NCBI GenBank assembly: GCA_029706075.1
Contig: JAINUG010000138.1
Location: forward strand, 1,426,001-1,490,000
Length of the DNA stretch: 64,000 nucleotides
DNA from: Aldrovandia affinis
Taxonomy: Eukaryota > Chordata > Actinopteri > Notacanthiformes > Halosauridae
Reading direction: 5' to 3'
In this document: positions 1 to 9,736 of the stretch, one piece after another
How the letters are laid out: every line of letters begins with the position of its first letter
Position numbering within the stretch: the first letter of the stretch is position 1
Notes under the pieces: generated by a model
The model's input: only the letters and a program-made list of their open reading frames with translations
What the model was told of the DNA's origin: nothing
Databases searched by the model: none
Position numbers and translations under genes: made by a program

Positions 1-300
1 TTTTTAAATATCTATTTGTTGCACAGCAAACGTTTATACATTTTGAGATAGTCCTTGTGTTTTGTGTGTGGTAGGTGGTGTGTAAGATGTGTACTTGTGG
101 GTATGTGCAGCGTGAGAGAGGGTGTGGTGTAAATGGATGGGTTTCAGGGGGTAGGGGGGGCATGAGAGGGCCTATAAATTATGAATAGCCACAGGGCCCA
201 CTACTGTATTAATCTGGCTCTGCCCCTAAGGACATGCCAGGGTGAGGGGTCTGTGTACAATGTCACTGTGGCTTATTTGCTAAAGAACCGTTAGTAATAA

Positions 301-639
301 TATGATTGCAGGTTACTGTAGGGTGGAAGTGTGCTGGAGTGGTTAAGGAACAGCTTGTAATAATATGATTGCAGGTTACTGTAGGGTGGCAGTGTGCTGG
401 AGTGGTTAAGGAACAGCTTGTAATAATATGATTGCAGGTTACTGTAAGGTGGCAGTGTGCTGGAGTGGTTAAGGAACAGCTTGTAATAATATGATTGCAG
501 GTTACTGTAGGGTGGCAGTGTGCTGGAGTGGTTAAGGAACAGCTTGTAATAATATGATTGCCGGTTACTGTAAGGTGGCAGTGTGCTGGAGTGGTTAAGG
601 AACAGCTTGTAATCATATGATTGCAGGTTACTGTAGGGT
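301..639. repeat. 63-bp minisatellite derived from a SINE head
   Basis: Unit starts (TATGATTGCAGG) lie at 301, 364, 427, 490, 553 and 616, exactly 63 bp apart, with only one to three differences per unit. Each unit carries GTGTGCTGGAGTGGTTAAGG, which aligns with the tRNA-like head of the SINE seen whole at about 15534. The last unit runs into a fuller SINE copy at 640-811, so the array is best read as tandem growth of that SINE's 5' part. Because 63 is a multiple of three, long repetitive reading frames arise on the minus strand by chance; they are not genes. Confidence 0.93.
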
Positions 640-811
640 GGCAGTGTGCTGGAGTGGTTATGGAACAGCTTGTAATTAAAGGTTTGCAGGTTCACCACCC
701 CAGGTGTAGCACAGCTGTGCCTGTTAGGCCAGCACTTAACCTGAACTGATTGAGTAAACATCCAGCTATGATAAAATGGTATCTGGACAAGAGCACCTGC
801 CTGCCTCACAA
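640..811 (+). repeat. tRNA-derived SINE (family A), degraded copy
   Basis: The order of parts matches the better copy at 15534-15760: tRNA-like head (GCAGTGTGCTGGAGTGGTTA), a degraded box B region (GGTTCACCACC), the body stretch CACTTAACCTGAACTGATT, ATCCAGCTATGATAAAATGG, and the tail TCTGGACAAGAGCACCTGC. The head is shared with the minisatellite on its left. The pol III boxes are damaged. Confidence 0.75.
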
Positions 812-1968
812 ACCACGTTGAATAAGGTGTGCAACAGCAGGACTGGGCTATGTAAACTGTCTCAGAAGGAGCATCCAATGGGAAAGAGGCATCTCTGTCT
901 GTCATACCCGTCCCGTCAGCCTGGCAACAAGATGGGTGGGGCTACCATGATGCTACCTGGCTCTGCCAGGCCTGGACATTTGATTTACAGCTTTTCTATG
1001 GTTAACACAGAATAGTTGGCTTTCATTGATCAGAGGGATAGGATGAGCTGTGGGGACACACCAAGCCCTTTTTGTGGTCCTCTCTGCACGACTGCCTCTC
1101 TGTATGACTGTCCCCAGTCAATATTTTACAAGGTTGTGCTGCCACCTGCTGGTAAAAAGAATAAATCACACAGAAAAAAGACAAAGGTACTGTATTTTTG
1201 GCACTAGTAGATCCAGACTGGTTTTTTGTGTATTTGGCAACACATAGAGTATTGTATTGAGTATATTTTCCATGGTTTACAATAAATTACTGAATTTAAG
1301 CCCATTTAAGGACTTGATGGAGGTGAGACATTTTGAAGAGAAGATGGCAGATGGTCCCACACATATAATAATCTTGGACTTTCAAATTTTGAGCTTGTGA
1401 GTTAGTAATTGCAAACATTGTAAATTAAACATGGCTCTACCTGGAATTACCTTTCAAAGAAGCAGACTTTTCTTTGTCTTTTCTCTTTGTAACAGAGCAT
1501 GTACCTCAAAGCGTCTCCATACCTTAAAACACTTTGGCAGATCAAAAGAAAGGTGCCCAAAGACTATTTTCCCATGAAACACTACCCCCACCCCAGACCT
1601 ACATTCTTTAGCTCTGGGAAAGAATGGAAAAAAGGGACCACAAGGGGGCACTCTGGTAAAAAAAAAATCAAAGTATAAGTAGATGAGTAAGGGGATTTTG
1701 CTAGACTTTGCAAATGACCCATAAGACATATTTTTCAAAGCCCAAATATCTGAAACGTCACAGGCTAAAGGAAAGGTCAAAGGCACAAATTCCATAAGGT
1801 GGAACAACTGGGGGACAACTGTTTCTTTTTTACATTCACCAACACTAACACCACATTATGGTATAGTCAGTTGGACTAGGGCTCAACCGATATCTGATAT
1901 ACTGTATATATTATTTTTTTATGGTGAGAGGGTGATGCCAATTTAGAAGTATCCTGGTCCGCTAATTG
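812..1968. other. no recognised gene
   Basis: Short reading frames occur here but none shows a domain, homology I recognise, or codon pattern worth calling. A-rich and T-rich runs occur near 1645-1675 and 1910. The right edge is the target site of the gypsy element. Confidence 0.5.
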
Positions 1969-1973
1969 GTGAT

Positions 1974-2472
1974 TGTGGAAGGCGTCGGTCTCGGCAGCGG
2001 ATCAGGGCGATTAGCGGCCACGCCTACTGGCAGAGCAGCCAACGCACGCACTGGTCTGGTGTTTCTAATCACATCGGTGTGCTTGAAAACTGCTCTGCTC
2101 TCTTCAGTAGGTGGCTGGAACAAGGGGAAAAAGGCGTGGGAGACCGAGGAGAAAGAGCACCCGAGAAAGAAAGAAAGAAAGAAAGAAAGAAAAGCGAAGT
2201 AAAAGTAAAACGGGAACTGGAAAGTTTCCGGTTATTGTTTGATAGTTTTGTGGTGTTTAAAGTTTATGGGTTTTGTGTCCCGAACCCGTGAGGGCGACGG
2301 ACAGATTTAATTTTGTTTATTTGTTTAAAAACTCCCGGTCTAGTCCTTTGCCCGTGTCGGGATCAGAGAACATTTTCAAAGAAATAATAAAGAATCCGGT
2401 CCGTAGACCGAAAACTCCACCCGTTTCCAGACTGCTCTATTCCGTCCAGGGATTGTCACGTGGCGTGTGACA
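1974..2472 (+). repeat. Gypsy 5' LTR
   Basis: 499 bp, TG...CA ends. It carries an AATAAA signal at about 2386-2391 and an AAAG run near 2165-2192. Compared with the 3' LTR it has 25 extra bases directly after TGTGGA (about 1980-2004), so either this copy gained or the other lost that block. Confidence 0.95.
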
Positions 2473-2475
2473 AAG

Positions 2476-2493
2476 TGGTGCCGAAACCCGGGA
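2476..2493 (+). promoter_or_regulatory. Primer-binding site of the gypsy element
   Basis: TGGTGCCGAAACCCGGGA begins three bases after the 5' LTR. TGG is the complement of the tRNA CCA end and the rest is tRNA-acceptor-like, as expected for a minus-strand primer site. The tRNA species was not determined. Confidence 0.85.
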
Positions 2494-2502
2494 GAAAAGA
2501 GC

Positions 2503-3789
2503 ATGGAGAGCCCACTCTCCCAGGTGATCGCCCACCTGGCTGCGATGCAGGAGGCTCAGCAGCGCGCGCTGGTACGGTCCCAGGAAGACCAACAGGAGGC
2601 GCTGCGGGCTATCACCGCTACCCAGGCAGCGGACAGAGCTGCCATTATAGAGCTGCTAAACAGCAGGCAGGCGGCCGCCTCTTCCATCCCGGTCCGGTCC
2701 GAAATCAGGATGAAAAAGATGGGGGGCCTCCCGCGTGGTCCAGTGGTTACAACGTCCGACGCTGGCCACGGAGACCGGGGTTCAATTCCCCGTCTCGCCA
2801 AGTGTCGGCTTTGGCCGGGAGTGCCACCAGGGGGCGGCGATTGGCTGTCCGCCCCAGGGAGGGGGAGGGAAGCCGGCGTGGCGTTCGCTGCGTAGAGTGG
2901 CCCTGTAAGTACCGGGGTTGGTTCGGTCGACGGCTTGGCGGTAGCGTCTCGGAAGAGGCGTCACTTCGCCTTCGTCACTACCGGTCGCAGGACTACGGCA
3001 GCGAACTCACATTACTAGGGGGGGATTGACGTAAAAATAGCGGGTCTAATTGGCTACCAAATTGGGAGAAAAATGGGATAAAATCAGAAACAAAACAAAA
3101 AAAAACAAACAAAAAAAAAGATGGGACCGGACAATGACCCGGAGGCGTTCGTGGAGCTCTTCGAGAGAACAGCCACGGCATGCGGTTGGCCGGCGGAGCA
3201 ATGGGCATTACGGCTCCTCCCGCTGCTGTCCGGGGAGAGCCAGATAGCAGCTGGCAATGTGCCGGCCATTGCCATGGCTGACTACCCGACCCTCCGGGCC
3301 ACCATCCTGGAGAAAGTGGGGCTAAAGCCGGAGGGACATAGGAAAAGACTCCGCGATCTGCGCTTCGCCGATGTCGGGCATCCCTTCGCCTACGCCCAAC
3401 AGCTCCTCGACTCCTGCCGGCGGTGGCTACAGCCAGAAGTCTGAACAGCGGAGGAAATCGTACAAGAGGTGGCATTGGAGCAGTTCACGTCGGGGCTCCC
3501 GAAAGGGACCGCAGACTGGCTCCGATGCCACCAACCCGCCACTCTGGCTGCAGCCATCCAGCTGGCAGAGAATCACCTGGCGGTCAGTGGGGATACAGGG
3601 AGACTTCCCCAGAGAGCTGAAGGGCTGAAAAGCCAATTTTATAGATACCGCCCCAACATCCCGGTTCCCCGTTTTCCCCAGTCCAGTTCCAATCCAATAC
3701 CCAGCCCCAACCCCAACCCAGGTCTACACCCCCCTTCCCGAACCCCATCCGGTCCCCGTTGGCATAACCCCCCGAGATCGCACTTTTAA
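2503..3789 (+). pseudogene. Gypsy gag, SCAN-like capsid, split by a SINE
   Basis: The likely start is ATG 2503, just after the primer-binding site; an upstream ATG at 2467 lies inside the LTR. The first segment (2503-2723) encodes a helical, Gln- and Ala-rich N-terminus. After a SINE insertion the frame resumes at about 3126 (DPEAFVELFERTATACGW), runs to WLQPEV, meets a TGA at 3442-3444 in the same frame, and continues (ALEQFTSGLPKGTADWL) to 3789. WLQPE followed by LEQF..LP...WL and an AxxLAENHL helix is the pattern of the SCAN domain, known to derive from the capsid of Gmr1-like gypsy elements. A frameshift separates this frame from the nucleocapsid. The TGA is consistent with CpG decay of an Arg codon. 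Confidence 0.8.
2724..3114 (+). repeat. tRNA-Glu-like SINE (family B) inserted in gypsy gag
   Basis: Flanked by the 11-bp duplication AAAAAGATGGG (2713-2723 and 3115-3125). The head resembles tRNA-Glu with a perfect pol III box A (TGGTCCAGTGG, 2736-2746) and box B (GGTTCAATTCC, 2779-2789). The body contains GGCGATTGGCTGTCCGCC, and the tail contains TGGCTACCAAATTGGGAGAA followed by an A-rich end. Relatives lie at 51487, 61310 and 62220-63520. It inserted after the gypsy copy and is better preserved than its host. Confidence 0.93.
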
Positions 3790-3847
3790 TCGTCCTAACC
3801 TTTCTGTTCCAGGTCACCTAGGGTCGCCACGGACGGCGGGGCAGGAC

Positions 3848-4573
3848 TGTTGGCAGTGTGGGCGTCCTGGCCACATGCCTGAGGATTGCCCCCTGATGGA
3901 TGTAAACATCGCCGGACGCCCCGCTGTCCAGCGCTACTCCCCCAAACCAGCAGAGTCGTTTTTGGTACCCGTAAGTTTCAAAGGGAAAACAATCCAGGCG
4001 CTGTTGGACACGGGTTGTTCTCACACCCTTATGCATCAGCGTCTGGTTCAACCCGAGGCATTGGACAGGCTCACAGAGGTGGCGATAAGGTGCGTACATG
4101 GTGATGTACACTACTATCCAACCGCCCAGATTTAATTTTATATTGGGGTAAAAAAGCATAGCATGGTAGCAGGGGTTACTCCTCGCACCCCCCTTCCGCT
4201 GATTTTGGGACACGATTGGCCGGGTTTTAAGGATATAGTTAGAAAGGAGATTGCGGAAGGGGCCCGACGGGGGTGTGTTCGCTATCGTCTTGTAGCAACT
4301 GGGGGAGATGACGTCACAGATGACGACGACCCAGGGGAGGGGCCGTCGGCTCTCTCTCCGCAACAACCCGAGGTAACTGAAAGGTTGCTTCGGAGAAACG
4401 CGGGCGGGGCCGGCGGACTTCCCCGATTCACCAGAGTGACTGATTTCTCCCTCGAACAGTCGCAGGACGAAACGCTCAGTCAAGTAGCTGGACAAGTGAT
4501 TAAAATTGATGGCCAGCTGCTTGACCCAGAGCGGGTGGTGACATACCCCTATTTTTTGTATTTTACAAGATAA
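3848..4573 (+). pseudogene. Gypsy nucleocapsid CCHC knuckle and aspartic protease
   Basis: A CX2CX4HX4C knuckle (CWQCGRPGHMPEDC) lies at 3848-3889. About 40 residues later comes the protease active-site motif LLDTGCSHTLM (near 4000-4035), and at about 4200 the C-terminal protease motif LILGHDWPGF. A TAA at 4133-4135 interrupts the protease between these motifs; the frame is otherwise kept to 4573. Role in the family: cleavage of the Gag-Pol polyprotein. It is inactive here because of the stop. Confidence 0.85.
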
Positions 4574-5594
4574 ACTGTATCGCGTGTCGGGACGTCTATA
4601 CAGGAGAAGTACTTACACAGTTATTGCTGCCCAAAAGCCGTCGGGAAATGGTTTTCCAGGCGGCTCATAGCAATCCCATGGCGGGTCATTTAGGACAGGA
4701 TAGAACACTATTCCGGATAATGGCTCGATTTTATTGGCCGGGCATTCGAGATAACGTCCGTCGGTGGTGTACGGCGTGCCCCGAATGCCAAAAAGTAAAC
4801 CCAGCGGCAATCCCAAAAGCTCCATTGCAACCCTTGCCGTTGATAGAGGTCCCGTTCTAAAGAACTGGAATGGACCTTATCGGGCCATTTGATCGGAGTG
4901 CCAAAGGGTACCGCTTTGTATTAGTTATCGTAGATTATGCAACGCGATACCCCGAGGCTGTACCCCTCCGCAATATATCTGCAAAGACTATTGCGGAGGA
5001 GTGTTCTACTTTTTCTCCCGGGTGGGAATTCCAAAAGAGATTCTCACTGATCAAGGCACTTCATTTATGTCACGAACACTGAAAGAACTGTACGCATTAT
5101 TGGACATCAAGTCGATTAGAACTAGCGTATACCACCCACAAACTGACGGGCTGGTAGAGCGGTTCAATCAGACATTGAAATCCATGATGCGGAAGTTCTT
5201 TCAAACCGATTTGAAGAATTGGGACAAACTAATTGATCCACTGATGTTTGCCGTCAGAGAGGTTCCCCAAGCCTCCACCGGGTTTTCCCCGTTCTAATTA
5301 TTATATGGCCGACGTCCCAGGGGTATTCTGGATTTGTTAAGAGAAACTTGGGAGGAAAATCCGAGCCCCAGCAAAAATGAAATTCAATACGTCATGGACC
5401 TACGAGCAAAGCTGCACTCACTCGGTCAAATTTCACGAGAACATTTGCTCAAAGCCCAGGAACGACAGAGACGGCAATATAACAGGGGGACACAATTGCG
5501 AAAGTTTCAACCGGGAGATCAAGTCCTAGTGTTACTCCCAACGTCAGCATCTAAACTACTCGCAAAGTGGCAAGGGCCCTTTGAGGTTACATGA
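4545..5594 (+). pseudogene. Gypsy integrase (HHCC, DDE core, GPY/F module), frameshifted
   Basis: The N-terminal zinc-binding module is seen as HSNPMAGHLGQDRT...CTACPEC (about 4660-4790). The catalytic core follows: first Asp in MDLIGPF (about 4870), second Asp in LTDQGTSF (about 5047), Glu in DGLVERFNQ (about 5150). The GPY/F-type module KWQGPFEV lies at about 5565-5590. Stops or frame changes occur near 4560, 4858, 5005, 5295 and at the TGA 5592-5594. Its position upstream of the RT is the diagnostic oddity of this element. Confidence 0.9.
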
Positions 5595-5597
5595 CGA

Positions 5598-7194
5598 GTG
5601 GGGGATGTTGATTGTGAAGTCATTCGCTCGGATAGAGGTGGGTCACGTCAGATATACCACCTAAATTTATTAAAATGGTGGGAGGTGGTAGACCCTGTTT
5701 CGCTCGCCATGCCAGAAAATCCCCAAGATGAGCTGGGACCGGAAATTCCAATTGAAAGTACGAGACTTCCGGTCCCCGTTGGTAGCCATCTTACGCCGGG
5801 CCAGCGGGCAGAGGTGAGTAATTTACAGCGCTGTTTTTCTGACGTGTTTTCTCCCTTACCCGGGCGAACTGACTTGATTGAACACCACATTCAGACCCCG
5901 CCAGGCACTGTGATTAGGAGTCGGCTATATCGCTTGCCTGAACACAAAAAAAAAGTGGTTCAGGAAGAATTAGAAAAAATGCTGGACATGGGAGTAATAG
6001 AGGAATCTAGTAGTGACTGGTGCAGCCCCATTGTGCTTGTACCTAAGCCTGATGGGTCTGTTCAATTCTGTGTGGACTACAGGAAAGTTAATGGAGTATC
6101 GAAATTCGATGCCTATCCAATGCCCCGGGTTGACAAGCTGCTGGATCGGTTGGGCACTGCTCGCTTTTATTCGACACTGGATTTAACCAAGGGCTACTGG
6201 CATATTCCCTTGTCTCCAGCGTCCAGGGAAAAGTCGGCATTCACTACTCCGTTCGGCTTACACCAATTCCTGACCTTGCCTTTCGGTCTGCATGGGGCTC
6301 TGGCCACCTTTCAGCGCCTAATGGATAGGCTACTTCGACCGCATGCTGCATATGCCGCAGCATATTTGGATTGTCATCTATAGCAATGATTGGGAGCAGC
6401 ATATGCAGCATTTGCGGGCCGTCCTACAGACGCTGAGGGGAGCGGGGCTCACTGCTAACCCAGGCAAGTGCGCTATTGGGCGGAGAGAGGTACGGTATCT
6501 GGGGTTCCTCTTGGGCGGGGGACAGGTCCGACCTTTGATTGATAAAACCACTGCCATTTCGGCCTGCCCACAGCCCAAGTCTAAAAAGCAGGTGAGATCC
6601 TTTTTGGGACTGGCAAATTATTCTCACCGGTTTATTCCTGGCTTTTCGGCACTAGCCAGTCCCCTAACTGATCTCACCCGAAAGGGAGCCTCAGATCCGG
6701 TCCAGTGGACGGAGCAGTGCCAGGCGGCGTTCATGAGGATAAAAGCGATTCTATGTGGCGGCCCTCTGCTAATCAGCCCTGATTTCTCCCTGCCTTTTGT
6801 TTTGCAGACCGACGCCTCGGATAGGGGGCTGGGGGCAGTCTTGTCCCAGGAGCGTGGGGGGGGGGAGCGACCGATATGTTACATCAGTCGGAAGCTTTCT
6901 CCGAGAGAGGCCCGCTACAGCGCAATAGAGAAAGAGTGTTTGGCGATCAAGTGGGCCTCTCTCACCCTCAGGTACTACCTCCTGGGCAAGACCGTTACCC
7001 TCTACACTGACCATGCACCCCTCCAGTGGCTACACAAAATGAAGGACACCAACTCAAGGATCACTCGGTGGTATCTTGCATTACAACCCTTTTGCTTCCG
7101 AGTGATCCATCGGCCAGGGTCCGCAAATGGGTGCGCAGACTTCCTCTCCAGGGAGGGGGAGTCTGTCGAACCGAATGGGCCCTGGCCACATTCT
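5598..7194 (+). pseudogene. Gypsy reverse transcriptase and RNase H
   Basis: RT motifs in order: RLYRLPEHKKKVVQEELEKM, SDWCSPIVLVPKPDGSVQFC, FYSTLDLTKGYWHIPL, TPFGLHQFLTLPFGL, then the YxDD box. At the box (about 6362-6378) two bases are missing, so the second Asp codon is lost and the frame shifts into a stop. The thumb and connection continue in the next frame (LRGAGLTANPGKCAIG, VRSFLGLANYSHRFI). RNase H follows with VLQTDASDRGLGAVLSQ, SAIEKECLAIKWA and LYTDHAPL, ending near 7170. No active enzyme can be made. Confidence 0.93.
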
Positions 7195-7197
7195 GGC

Positions 7198-7207
7198 GAT
7201 GGAGGGG
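7198..7207 (+). promoter_or_regulatory. Polypurine tract of the gypsy element
   Basis: GATGGAGGGG directly abuts the TGTGGA start of the 3' LTR, as expected for the plus-strand primer. Confidence 0.75.
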
Positions 7208-7675
7208 TGTGGAGGGCGATTAGCGGCCACGCCTACTGGCAGAGCAGCCAACGCACACACCGGTCTGGTGTTTCTAATCACATCGGTGTGCTTGAAAACT
7301 GCTCTGCTCTCTTCACTATGTGGCTGGAACAAGGGAAAAAAGGCGTGGGAGACCGAGGAGAAAGAGCACCTGAGAAAGAAAAAGAAAGAAAGAAAAGCGA
7401 AGTAAAAGTAAAACGGGAACTGGAAAGTTTCCGGTTATTGTTTGATAGTTTTGTGGTGTTTAAAGTTTATGGGTTTTGTGTCCCGAACCCGTGAGGGCGA
7501 CGGACAGATTTAATTTTGTTTATTTGTTTAAAAACTCCCGGTCTAGTTCTCTGCCCGTGTCGGGATCAGAGAACGTTTTAAAAGAAATAATAAAGAATCT
7601 GGTCCGTAGACCGAAAACTCCACCCGTTTCCAGACTGCTCTATTCCGTCTAGGGATTGTCACGTGGCGTGTGACA
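7208..7675 (+). repeat. Gypsy 3' LTR
   Basis: 468 bp. It matches the 5' LTR almost base for base from GGGCGATTAGCGG onward but lacks the 25-bp block after TGTGGA and has a shorter AAAG run. AATAAA is kept near 7588. It ends TGTGACA, followed by target duplication GTGAT. Confidence 0.95.
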
Positions 7676-7861
7676 GTGATATATAGAACAGTATGTTGAC
7701 AATAAAAAAGTTAAATATCACACAAAAAATTTAAATACCCATTAACTTCTAAATTCTTTCAAAAATCCTTTACATTTTCAAAATTAATTTTAAAACAAAC
7801 ATCAAATAAACGGTCAAATTAATAAAGATAATTTCACAAAGCATATAATAAGAGTGTAGAG

Positions 7862-8110
7862 TAGGGATTAAAAAAAGCGGAAGACCCGGTTTTGTTTTTG
7901 CAACGGCAGTCTTTTCTTTCTAGTGCTAGGGTTTAGGCACTATTTTGTTTGGTTTTCATTATTTTCTTTGTGTCTATATCTTTTTATTTAAGTGTTGTAA
8001 ACTTTGTGCATTTTTATATTTATAACTGGTGGTATTTTATTGTAGCGTCCCATTTGGTTCGCTACCTGGCTACTGGAGTGCGGGTGGTTTTATCAGGTCG
8101 TAACGGCCAT
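7862..8110 (+). repeat. LTR-like fragment related to 49380-49903
   Basis: Shares with the 49-kb region the stretch AGTGCTAGGGTTTAGGCA, a T-rich block, a GTGGTATTT motif followed by a GCGTCC block, and a GGTNGTAAC end. This looks like the 3' half of an old LTR. No flanking duplication was found, so the ends are approximate. Confidence 0.4.
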
Positions 8111-8144
8111 AAACACTGATACCAATAGATTTTTGTTGTTGTTG

Positions 8145-8215
8145 TAAATATTATATATGCCATTTAGCAGATGCTTTTATCCAAAGTGACTTACAGTGGT
8201 GAATACATACATTTT
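8145..8215 (-). repeat. SINE/L2 3' tail fragment
   Basis: CATTTAGCAGATGCTTTTAT followed by CCAAAGTGACTTACAG is the reverse of the tail shared by SINE family A and the L2 LINE of this window. Confidence 0.65.
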
Positions 8216-8488
8216 TCAGTATATGTGATCCCAAATGGAACCTATTGTTGCTGTTGTTTTCCTCTCTTCCCAAAGCCAAGTATCGGCCGATATACAATAT
8301 ATGTTGTTGAGACATTTGCTGGACAATAACTTTTAATGTGTATAAAAAATGAAAAAACTAGACATACAAGGTTTTTGCATGGCACTGATGACACCTACAT
8401 AGAGGCACAGGTACTAGATTAACCTGTTATTCTTCCCTGAAGTATAATATAATATAAAATATCTGAATATTACAAGGCAGGAAATATA

Positions 8489-9734
8489 CACTATGTGGCC
8501 AAAAGTCAGTGGACACCTGACCATCACATCTATATGAGCTTGTTGGACATCCCATTCTAAAACCATGGGCATTAATATGGAATTAGACCCCCTTTTCGGC
8601 TATGACAGCTGGTACTCTTCTGGGAAGGCTTTCCACAAGATTTTGGAGTGTGTCTGTGGGAATTTGTGCCCATTCAGCCAAAAGAGCATTTGTGAGATCA
8701 GGCACTGATGTTGGACGAGAAGGCCTGGCTCGCAATTGGCGTTCTAATTCCTCCCAAAGGTGTTCAATGGGGTTGAGGTCAGGGCTCTGTGCAGGCCAAT
8801 CGAGTTCCTCCACACCAAACTCGCCTAACCATGTCTTTATGGACCTCACTTTGTGCACAGGGGCACAGTCATGCTGGAACAGCAAAGGGCCTTCCCCAAA
8901 CTGTTGCCACAAAGTTGGAAGCACCCAATTGGCTAAGATGTCTTCATATCCTGTAGCATTAAGAGTACCCTTCACTGGAACTAAGGGGCCTATACCAAAC
9001 CCTGAGAAACAGCCCCAGACCATTATCCCTCCTGCACCAAACTTTACAGTAGGCACTATGCATTCCGGAAGGTAGCGTTCTTCTGGCGTCCCCCAAACCC
9101 AGATTCATCCATCAGACTGCCAGATAGTGAAGCATGATTCATCACTCCAAAGAACATGTTTCCACTGCTCCAGAGTCCAGTTGCGGCATGCTTTACACCA
9201 CTCCAGCCGACGCTTGGCATTGCGCACAGTGATGTGAGGCTTGTGTGCAGCTGCTCAGCCATGGAAACCCATTCCATGAAGCTCCCAACGCACAGTTCTT
9301 GTGCTGATGGTGCTTCCAGAGGCAGTTTGGTACTCTGTAGTGAGTGATGCAGCAGATGATAGGCGATTTTTACGCACTATGTGCTTCAGCACTCGTCGGC
9401 CCCGCTCTGTGAGTTTGCGTGGTCTACCACCGTGGCCGAGCTGTTGTTGCTCCTAGGCGCTTCCACTTCACAATAATAGCACTTACAGTTGACCAGGGCA
9501 CATCTAGTAGGATAGAAATTTCACAAACTGACTTGTGGCAAAGGTGGCATCCTATGACAGTGCTGCGTTTAAAGTCACTGAGCTCTTTACGAACCATTCT
9601 GAATTCTAAATGTTTGTCTGTGGAGATTGCATGGCTATGTGCTGGATTTTATGCACCTGTTGGCAATGGGTGTGGCTGAAACACCTGAACTCAATAATTA
9701 GTAGGGATGTCCACTGACTTTTGGCCATATAATG
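8489..9734 (-). mobile_element. Tc1/mariner-like DNA transposon, 1.25 kb
   Basis: Terminal inverted repeats: CACTATGTGGCCAAAAGTCA at the left end and the reverse of CATTATATGGCCAAAAGTCA at the right end. TA dinucleotides at 8487-8488 and 9735-9736 are the target duplication typical of the superfamily. The interior encodes a decayed transposase on the minus strand. Confidence 0.93.
8583..9597 (-). pseudogene. Tc1-like transposase, frameshifted
   Basis: Read on the minus strand from ATG at 9597. The N-terminal helix-turn-helix region is out of frame with the C-terminal catalytic part. The part at 8583-9056 keeps [20 protein letters not shown] (catalytic Asp) and [16 protein letters not shown], whose Glu gives the D34E spacing of Tc1 enzymes. 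The frames at 9056-9277 and upstream carry the linker. Cut-and-paste activity is not expected because at least two frame breaks separate the domains. Confidence 0.9.
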
Positions 9735-9736
9735 TA

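Larger units (their letters stand above)
1969..7680 (+). mobile_element. Gypsy (Ty3-like) LTR retrotransposon, Gmr1-type, degraded
   Basis: The 5-bp direct repeat GTGAT at 1969-1973 and 7676-7680 flanks two LTRs that begin TGTGGA and end TGTGACA. Internal parts in order: primer-binding site, gag with SCAN-like capsid and CCHC knuckle, protease, integrase, reverse transcriptase, RNase H, polypurine tract. Integrase before RT is the order of the Gmr1 group of vertebrate gypsy elements, not of ordinary gypsy. A SINE sits in gag, and there are several stops and frameshifts, so the copy cannot make its own proteins. The two LTRs differ at about a dozen bases plus a 25-bp block and an AAAG-run difference, so the insertion is not recent. 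Confidence 0.95.

Noticed and set aside
263..905. Long minus-strand frames across the 63-bp repeat
   Set aside because: The repeat unit is a multiple of three, so frames stay open by chance; the peptides are simple repeats of SINE-derived sequence.
2724..2800. tRNA-Glu-like sequence as a tRNA gene
   Set aside because: It is the head of a SINE with an SINE body, A-rich tail and target duplication, and the anticodon and stem pairing are not those of a functional tRNA.
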